DNA of 12,472 nt from Pseudomonadota bacterium (GTDB lineage: Bacteria > Pseudomonadota > Alphaproteobacteria > Sphingomonadales > SMXR01). Under the pieces are notes generated by a model. The model had not been told where the DNA came from and did no database searches. It saw only the letters and a program-made list of their open reading frames with translations. The stretch lies in assembly GCA_022571175.1 (NCBI GenBank), contig JACZYI010000013.1, positions 6,707 through 19,178 on the forward strand, in the 5' to 3' direction. Shown piece after piece: positions 6,891 to 12,472 of the stretch. The translations under genes were made by a program, and so were the position numbers. How positions within the stretch are numbered: the stretch's first letter is position 1; each line of letters opens with the position of its first letter.

Positions 6891-8342
6891 ATGTTAAAAG
6901 GCAAAATCAAATTATTCGCCATTGTTGCTGGTATCACCTTTGGTTTCATTCTTGGTGAGGTTAAACCGGGATATGCAGACGACGGTTGTATCCACGAGTC
7001 CTGTGAGATCAACTGGTTGTCCATGAGCGATGAGGAACGGGCCGCTTCATTTGATTTTGCAGACGGATATAAATCTTTCATGCATAAGGCACGGACCGAG
7101 CTGACCGCAGTTTCAGAAACAATTATGCTGGCTGAAGCCGCAGGTTTTTCCCGATTGAACGACCAGTCTCCGCTCGCCGCCGGATCGAGATATTACATCG
7201 TCAACCGGGATCGGGCGATTGTTTTGATGGTGGTTGGCCAAAGGCCCATATCCGAGGGTGTTCGGGCAGTGGTAGCCCATATTGATTCCCCCAGACTGGA
7301 ACTCAAGGGACGGCCCCTTTATGAGAGCCAGGGATTTGCACAGTTTCAAACCAATTTTCATGGTGGCATCAAGACCTATCAATGGACCAATATTCCGCTG
7401 GCACTGATTGGACGGGTGGATAAAAAAGACGGCAGCGTGGTAAATATTTCGGTGGGCCTGGAACCTGACGATCCGGTTTTTATCATTCCCGATCTCGCCC
7501 CCCATGTGGACCGTGAATACCGAGACCGCTCACGCTCAGAGGCGATAAAATTTGAAGAGCTGGACCCGATCGTCGGACATTTACCAAAATCTGCCGAGGA
7601 AAATGTCTCGGCGCAGGTGAAAGATTACCTGTGGCAGACCTATGGCATTACCCTTGAAGACCTGGTCTCGGCTGAGCTCTCGCTGGTACCCGCCTACCCA
7701 CCCCGAGACATTGGTTTTGACCGGAGCCTAATGGCAATTTACGGGCAGGACGACCGGCTTTCGGCTTATGCCTCCCTGCGAAGCATTTTAGCCATTGATG
7801 CCCCGGAATATACGGCCATCGCGCATTTGGTCGATAATGAAGAGACTGGCAGCGTTAACAATACCGGTGCTGCATCGACCTGGTTTTTTGATCTTTTGGG
7901 TGCGCTCATATATCGAGAAAAGGGCGATGCTTACCGAGAGCCTCACCTGAAGCGGGCACTCGCTGCATCCAAAGTCATCTCCATCGACGTTAACCCGGGT
8001 ATCAATCCAATTTGGCCGAGCGCCTTCGAGGCTGGCAACGCACCGCTTCTTGGTCATGGCATCAATTTCAAGCTTTACGGGCGTGGGTTTTCAGCCAATT
8101 CCGAATATATCGCCTGGACCCGTAATTATCTGGATGCGGCGGGTGTGCCCTGGCAAACCGTCACCTATAAGGTCAACGGTGGCGGCGGCGGAACAGTTGG
8201 CGTGTTTTATTCCGAGCAAAATATGGAAGTGATAGATTTTGGGGTGCCGGTTCTTTCCATTCACACGCCCTATGCGGTTAGTTCCAAAAGTGATGTTTAC
8301 TGGCTGTCTCAGGCGGTCACGGCATTCTATAAAGCCAACTAA
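6891..8342 (+). CDS. M18-family metallo-aminopeptidase with signal peptide
   Basis: A 483-residue zinc aminopeptidase of the M18 (aminopeptidase I / aspartyl aminopeptidase) family. All expected metal and catalytic positions can be placed: His130 and Asp132 in AHIDSP, Asp287-Asp288 in GQDDR, Glu317-Glu318 in DNEETGS, Asp366 in SIDVNPG and His458 in SIHTPY. It should remove N-terminal residues from peptides; the preferred residue is not clear. Unlike the usual cytosolic M18 enzymes it starts with a Sec-type signal (KGKIK, a hydrophobic run, likely cleavage after PGYA at 29), so it probably acts in the periplasm or outside. AGGAGA at 6880-6885 supports the start. It is followed 6 bp later by mlaA and is divergent from the ArsR-methyltransferase gene. 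Confidence 0.9.
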   Translation: MLKGKIKLFAIVAGITFGFILGEVKPGYADDGCIHESCEINWLSMSDEERAASFDFADGYKSFMHKARTELTAVSETIMLAEAAGFSRLNDQSPLAAGSRYYIVNRDRAIVLMVVGQRPISEGVRAVVAHIDSPRLELKGRPLYESQGFAQFQTNFHGGIKTYQWTNIPLALIGRVDKKDGSVVNISVGLEPDDPVFIIPDLAPHVDREYRDRSRSEAIKFEELDPIVGHLPKSAEENVSAQVKDYLWQTYGITLEDLVSAELSLVPAYPPRDIGFDRSLMAIYGQDDRLSAYASLRSILAIDAPEYTAIAHLVDNEETGSVNNTGAASTWFFDLLGALIYREKGDAYREPHLKRALAASKVISIDVNPGINPIWPSAFEAGNAPLLGHGINFKLYGRGFSANSEYIAWTRNYLDAAGVPWQTVTYKVNGGGGGTVGVFYSEQNMEVIDFGVPVLSIHTPYAVSSKSDVYWLSQAVTAFYKAN

Positions 8343-8348
8343 ACCACC

Positions 8349-9161
8349 ATGTACGTGATGAGAATCATAATCACTCTGAGCCTGACCACCGTTCTGCTCT
8401 CTGCCTGTGCCACGGCACCACCCGCGAGCGATATCGAGGCTTATGCAGAGTACCAGCGCAAAAATGATCCGATCGAGCCCATAAACAAGGGCATATTTGC
8501 CTTTAACATGGCGTTTGACAGCGTGGTGGCCCGACCGATTGTAAAAACCTATGTGAAGATTGTGCCGGGATTTGCCCAGCAGGGACTGTCCAATTTTATG
8601 GGGAATTTGATGCATCCCTGGACTGCGGCCAATGAAATACTCCAGGGTAAACCGCTGGCCGCCACCAATACTATCGGACGGTTTGCGGTTAATTCCACTC
8701 TCGGCATCGGCGGACTTTTTGATCCTGCGACAAAATTTGGCATGGCAGAAACAGAAGAAGATCTGGGCCAAACACTGGCGGTTTGGGGTGTCCCTTCCGG
8801 CCCCTATCTCATGTTGCCTTTCTTTGGACCGTCCAATCTCAGAGATACGGTTGGATTGGCTGGCGAGTTTGTTGGCGATCCTGTGGGTTATGCCATTGAC
8901 CGGGCAGACGTGCTGGATAATGCCCTGCTCGGGATTGATGGTCTTTCTTACATTCGTTTCGGCGTCGACGCCTTCACCTGGCGTGTCAGAGCTGATGTTC
9001 TGTTTGATGAATTGCACCATAGCCCGAACCCTTATGCCGCAGCCCGCACCGCTTACCGGGACCTGAGGGCATTTGAAATTGCCGATGGCGAGTTGATAAT
9101 ATCCGAGGAAGAAGATGATCTTTTTGATGATGATTTCGAAGATATTGATGCAGACAATTAA
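8349..9161 (+). CDS. mlaA: MlaA (VacJ) family outer-membrane lipoprotein
   Basis: A 270-residue lipoprotein with a short signal and lipobox LSAC (acylated Cys20). The mature part shows family features: the NDPIEPINKGIFAFN opening, VNSTLGIGGLFDPA, EDLGQTLAVWGVPSGPYLMLPFFGPSNLRDTVG split over two adjacent segments, and a P-G-Y-L type core. MlaA sits in the outer membrane and removes misplaced phospholipids from the outer leaflet, passing them to MlaC and the MlaFEDB transporter. None of those partners is in the window. The C-terminus ends in a very acidic tail (SEEEDDLFDDDFEDIDADN). It starts 6 bp after the M18 stop without a clear ribosome site, so translational coupling is likely. A second ATG (residue 4, 8358) is an alternative start that keeps the lipobox. 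Confidence 0.93.
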   Translation: MYVMRIIITLSLTTVLLSACATAPPASDIEAYAEYQRKNDPIEPINKGIFAFNMAFDSVVARPIVKTYVKIVPGFAQQGLSNFMGNLMHPWTAANEILQGKPLAATNTIGRFAVNSTLGIGGLFDPATKFGMAETEEDLGQTLAVWGVPSGPYLMLPFFGPSNLRDTVGLAGEFVGDPVGYAIDRADVLDNALLGIDGLSYIRFGVDAFTWRVRADVLFDELHHSPNPYAAARTAYRDLRAFEIADGELIISEEEDDLFDDDFEDIDADN

Positions 9162-9184
9162 GACCACGCACTCGCCCGGGAGCA

Positions 9185-9200
9185 TTTCTTTCTTTTTTTT
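9185..9200 (+). terminator. T-rich run after mlaA, possible weak terminator
   Basis: A run of 16 bases that is nearly all T (9185-9200) follows the mlaA stop by 23 bp, after the G+C-rich CTCGCCCGGGAG. No good stem precedes it, so intrinsic termination is doubtful. The 116-bp gap also contains the CCCCGGGG palindrome near 9226-9233 and GAGGGG at 9265-9270, the ribosome binding site of the next gene. Confidence 0.2.
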
Positions 9201-9277
9201 AGAGTCTGAATCGGTATAGGCTCTCCCCGGGGCCTTCAGCGGCCGGAACAACAAGACAGAAAAAGAGGGGAATTGCC

Positions 9278-11326
9278 ATGAGATGGCCAATCGTCATTGT
9301 TGCTATATTACTATCAACATTATTCATACTTTCGGGCGCTTCAGCCGAAGACCGGGTTTTGAGCGTGGCGGATTATCTGGATTTTGAGACTGTTTCAAAT
9401 CCGCAAATCTCGCCCGACGGAGAAAGTGTTATTTATTCCAGGCGCCGCGTCGACAAGAAAAGTGACAGCTTTACTACCAGTCTCTGGATCGTTAAGGCCG
9501 ACGGCTCTCGAAATCGCCAATTGATTGAAGGTTCGGGCGTGCGCTGGTCACCCGATGGCACACGCATCGCATTTCTTGCCAGTGACGAAAATGACAAGAC
9601 ACAGATTTTTGTCCGGTGGATGGACGCTGAGGGCAATGTTACCCAGGTGACCCATGGCGAGCCTTCGCCCAAAAATGTGATCTGGGCTCCTGATGGTAAC
9701 TCCATCGCCTTTGCAGCTCGCGTCCCTTATAAAAACGACTGGACTATCAGTCTGCCCGAACGTCCCAAGGGTGCTGAATGGACCAAGGATCCAGTGGTTA
9801 TCGACACCCTGCATTTCCGCCGGGACCGCGTTGGTTTCATCAATGACGGCTTTGATCACATTTTCATTGTTCCTGCCGACGGTGGAACCCCTCGCCAGAT
9901 TACCACTGGTGAATGGCATGTGGGTAGTGGCGCGGGCACGCCGGGCTTTTCCTTCTCACCGGATGGCAGCCAGATCCTCTTTAATGGCAATACCAGTCCG
10001 GACTGGGAAATGAACTTTTCCGTCAGCCAAATTTATGTGGTCGATGTGGCATCGGGCGAAATGCAGCAACTTACCGAAGGTGTGGGGAACTGGACTCTTC
10101 CAAAATTTTCTCCGGACGGCAGCATGATCGCCTATCGGGGGTTTGATGAATGGGTCACCACCTATCCCCAGGCCGATCTCTATATGATGGGAGCAGACGG
10201 CTCAGACAAACACACGATCGCCGCTGACATGGCCGATGCACCTGGCACCATCGACTGGGCCAGTGATGGTTCCGGCATCTATTTCACCATGAATGATTTT
10301 GGCTCGATTAATTTATATTTCGCCGATTTGGCAGGCGATGTATCAGCGGTCACCGAAGGCATGCATGTTTATCGCTTGAGTTCCATGAATTCTGCCGGTC
10401 AGGCCGTGGGCATAAAATCATCTTATCAGATGCCCAACGATGTCTATGTGATGGCGCTTTCAGAGGCAGCCAATATGCAGCAGATCACCCATGTGAATGA
10501 TGATCTTTTTGCCAATATCAAACTCGGAGAGGTGCAGGAAATCTGGTATAAGTCCACCGAGGATGCCGATGTTCATGGCTGGATCGTCACCCCGCCAGAT
10601 TTTGATCGGGATAACAAATACCCGCTCATCCTGCATATTCACGGCGGACCGCACGGCATGTACAACGCCGGATTTAATTTCGTCTTTCAGGAGTATGTGG
10701 CCAATGGCTATGTGCTGGTCTATACCAACCCACGGGGCTCCACCGGTTATGGCCGAGAATTTGCAAACGCAATCGAGAGCGTTTATCCGGGCATTCGCGA
10801 TTTTTCCGACCTGATGGGCGGCGTGGACGCCACTATCGATCAGGGCTATATTGATACCCGACGTCTATTCGTGACCGGCTGCTCGGGTGGCGGAGTTCTC
10901 ACTACCTGGACGATCGGTCATACGGACCGTTTTGCAGCCGCTGTGGCCCGATGCCCGGTGGTAAACTGGATCAGCTTTGCGGGACAGGTGGATATGTCTG
11001 GTCGTTTCAATAATTTCATCCGCCCCTATTTCATGGGCGACCCGGAGGCAACCGCCCAATGGATGGAACATTCGCCAATCATGCATGTGGACAAGGTCAC
11101 CACACCCACCTTGCTGATGACGGGTGATCGCGATTTGCGCACACCCATTGAGCAGGCCGAAGAATATTATATAGCGCTTAAAATAAAAGGGGTGCCTACC
11201 AAACTTCTGCCCATGCGCGGTGAATGGCATGGCACGGGATCGATCCCTTCCAACTGGATGCGCACGCAGCTTTATATTCGCAAATGGTTTGAGGAGTATG
11301 ACCCCACACTCACGGGCAACGACTAG
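9278..11326 (+). CDS. Secreted S9-family prolyl oligopeptidase-type serine peptidase
   Basis: A 682-residue serine peptidase. Residues 1-23 form a signal peptide (hydrophobic run, likely cleavage after SGASA), so it is exported. Residues about 30-400 are a TolB/WD40-like beta-propeller with repeated S-P-D-G motifs (ISPDGESVIYS, WSPDGTRIAFL, FSPDGSQILF, FSPDGSMIAY), which gates access to the active site. Residues about 450-675 are the alpha/beta hydrolase (Peptidase_S9). The triad can be placed at Ser536 in TGCSGGG, Asp619 in GDRDLRTP and His651 in GEWHGT; IHGGPHG near 455 supplies the oxyanion region. It should cleave peptides, possibly as a dipeptidyl or oligopeptidase; specificity is unknown. 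GAGGGG seven bases before the ATG supports the start. A strong terminator follows. Confidence 0.93.
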   Translation: MRWPIVIVAILLSTLFILSGASAEDRVLSVADYLDFETVSNPQISPDGESVIYSRRRVDKKSDSFTTSLWIVKADGSRNRQLIEGSGVRWSPDGTRIAFLASDENDKTQIFVRWMDAEGNVTQVTHGEPSPKNVIWAPDGNSIAFAARVPYKNDWTISLPERPKGAEWTKDPVVIDTLHFRRDRVGFINDGFDHIFIVPADGGTPRQITTGEWHVGSGAGTPGFSFSPDGSQILFNGNTSPDWEMNFSVSQIYVVDVASGEMQQLTEGVGNWTLPKFSPDGSMIAYRGFDEWVTTYPQADLYMMGADGSDKHTIAADMADAPGTIDWASDGSGIYFTMNDFGSINLYFADLAGDVSAVTEGMHVYRLSSMNSAGQAVGIKSSYQMPNDVYVMALSEAANMQQITHVNDDLFANIKLGEVQEIWYKSTEDADVHGWIVTPPDFDRDNKYPLILHIHGGPHGMYNAGFNFVFQEYVANGYVLVYTNPRGSTGYGREFANAIESVYPGIRDFSDLMGGVDATIDQGYIDTRRLFVTGCSGGGVLTTWTIGHTDRFAAAVARCPVVNWISFAGQVDMSGRFNNFIRPYFMGDPEATAQWMEHSPIMHVDKVTTPTLLMTGDRDLRTPIEQAEEYYIALKIKGVPTKLLPMRGEWHGTGSIPSNWMRTQLYIRKWFEEYDPTLTGND

Positions 11327-11354
11327 ATAATCCAGATAATACTGATGTCTTTGG

Positions 11355-11390
11355 CGGGGCAGGCCTAAATCAAGCCTGCCCCGTTACTTT
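11355..11390 (+). terminator. Rho-independent terminator of the S9 peptidase gene
   Basis: CGGGGCAGGC (11355-11364) and GCCTGCCCCG (11374-11383) form a perfect 10-bp G+C-rich stem with a 9-base loop, followed by TTACTTTTCT. It lies 28 bp after the S9 stop. On the other strand the stem is not followed by a T-run, so it serves mainly the plus strand, though it may slow transcripts of the convergent S41 gene. Confidence 0.9.
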
Positions 11391-11399
11391 TCTAAAATC

Positions 11400-12472
11400 C
11401 TAATTCCGGGCGGGAGTGGGATAAGGCGGTGCCTCCTGGATCTTGACCGGATCATAATGCTCAAGCTCGGCCAAAATCTCGGTAATCGCCCGTTCCAGCT
11501 GTGGATCATGACCAGCGATCACCAATTTCGGGGTCCATTCCACTTCGATGTCCGGCGGCACACCCACATTTTCAATAGCCCAATACCCATCAGGATGAAG
11601 GAAGCCAATGGTGGGAATATTAACCAGCCCGCCATCCATTAAAGCCGGGCCAGGGCCACCACCCACAAGACCGCCCCAGGTTCGGGTGCCAATGAGTTTT
11701 CCGCCCCCCCGTCGCTTGAAATCCCAGGGCAGGAAATCACCGCCCGAGCCCGCGAACATATCAATGAGCATAACCTTGGGGCCATAGACGCCGCCCACAG
11801 GCACGTCCAGAAGTGCCCCATCCCTGCGCTTAAAGCTGGAGAGCTAGGTGCGGGTCAGTTGATCAACAATATAATTGGCTGCCTGACCACCACTATTACC
11901 GCGCTCGTCGATGATAAAGGCTTTTTTGTCGAGCTGGGAATAGAAATAGCGGTTAAAATAGGAAAATCCTCCACCCGCAGTATTGGGTAAATACATATAG
12001 CCAACCTGGCCATCTGTGGCTTCATCAACCAGACGCCGGTTTTCTTCAATCCAGGCCCAGCGACGAATCTGGCGTTCATTGGCAATAGGGGTAACGGTCA
12101 CATCCCGCGCGCCTTCAAGCTCGGCACTGTCATTCACCAGTAGAGTGGTCTCTTTGCCCACGGTCCCTTCCAGCAGAGAATAGATATTATCTTCCGCCGA
12201 CAAGTCCCTGCCATTGATGGCCAGAATATATTCGCCCTCGCTGACAATTGAGCCCGGCACATTCAACGGCGATTGAAGGAATGGATTCCAGCTTTCGCCA
12301 GTATAGACACGCGAGATCCGATAACGTCCATTCTCCAGGGAGAAATCAGCCCCGAGCAATCCGGTAGCCGCACCGTCATTTTTCACAAAATCACCGGCAA
12401 AGACTCGGGCATGACCTACCACCAGCTCACCTTGCATATCTATCAGGATATACCTCAGGTCTTCACGCCCAC
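11400..12472 (-). pseudogene. Tricorn-type S41 serine peptidase, C-terminal part, with in-frame TAG
   Basis: Minus-strand frame open from the right edge (the gene starts outside) to a TAG at 11846-11844, then continuing in the same frame to a second TAG at 11402-11400. Seen in order: the core helical region REDLRYILIDMQGEL with VGHARVF (catalytic-type His, codon at 12413-12411); a PDZ-like region about 12340-12100; FIIDERGNSGG; after the stop, GPKVMLIDMFAGSGGD (candidate nucleophile Ser, codon 11747-11745), TRTWGGLVG, and WAIENVGVPPDIEVE with the expected Glu. Both sides match the tricorn/S41 layout with no missing stretch, so only about one codon seems changed (between LTRT and LSSFKRRDG). 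The stop would remove the nucleophile. A pseudogene, a sequencing error, or an uncommon readthrough are the options; the upstream beta-propellers would be beyond the window. Confidence 0.85.

Noticed and set aside
8091..9290. Minus-strand open frame of 399 codons opposite the M18 3' end, mlaA and the S9 start
   Set aside because: It is a long shadow frame opposite well-supported genes; its composition (rich in H, R, G, I, C) is typical of antisense translation and it has no domain signature.
11844..11846. Programmed amber readthrough (pyrrolysine or stop-codon recoding) in the S41 gene
   Set aside because: TAG ends several neighbouring genes and this gene itself; no downstream recoding structure or pyl gene is visible. 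Mutation or sequence error is simpler.
1..12472. CRISPR array, tRNA or rRNA gene, transposase, integrase or prophage gene
   Set aside because: No regularly spaced repeats, no cloverleaf sequence and no recombinase motifs were seen on either strand when reading by eye; a covariance-model search was not possible.

Overview
The window looks like an ordinary chromosomal stretch from a marine-type alphaproteobacterium of moderate G+C. That placement rests on protein character: a MlaA lipoprotein, an ArsR-methyltransferase fusion, an S9 peptidase with a GCSGGG nucleophile motif and a tricorn-type S41 peptidase. Kordiimonadales or Sphingomonadales relatives are a guess. I see no tRNA or rRNA gene, CRISPR array, IS element, integrase or phage gene.

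Left part (1-1760). The minus strand carries the 5' end of a TPR-like gene that runs off the left edge, preceded by a class I SAM methyltransferase gene. A 361-bp gap with stem-loops (979-1071) and a short direct repeat follows. A plus-strand gene for a small SnoaL/NTF2-like lipoprotein comes next, then 106 bp with two inverted repeats.

Centre (1761-6890). A 3.6-kb gene encodes a fused HyuA-HyuB ATP-dependent 5-oxoprolinase/hydantoinase. A small antibiotic-biosynthesis-monooxygenase-fold gene lies downstream. It converges, with only 7 bp between stop codons, on a minus-strand gene for an ArsR winged helix joined to a methyltransferase-like domain. The 182 bp upstream of that regulator hold two perfect palindromes (8 and 14 bp) that could be its operators, and lead into the divergent peptidase operon.

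Right part (6891-12472). A secreted M18 metallo-aminopeptidase is followed 6 bp later by mlaA (outer-membrane lipid asymmetry), then by a secreted S9 prolyl-oligopeptidase-family enzyme that ends at a strong terminator. Converging on it from the right edge is a tricorn-core S41 peptidase gene. Its reading frame is interrupted by one in-frame TAG, with recognisable family sequence continuing on both sides.

Functionally, three exported or probably exported peptidases (M18, S9, S41) and a pyroglutamate/hydantoin-opening enzyme suggest peptide scavenging: large peptides cut outside the cytoplasm, amino acids released, and cyclised glutamate recovered inside. This is inferred from gene content and not shown by the sequence. 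I found no clear new defence or mobile system. The items most worth checking are the nonsense codon in the S41 gene, the palindromes at the ArsR-methyltransferase gene, and the structured gap at 979-1071.
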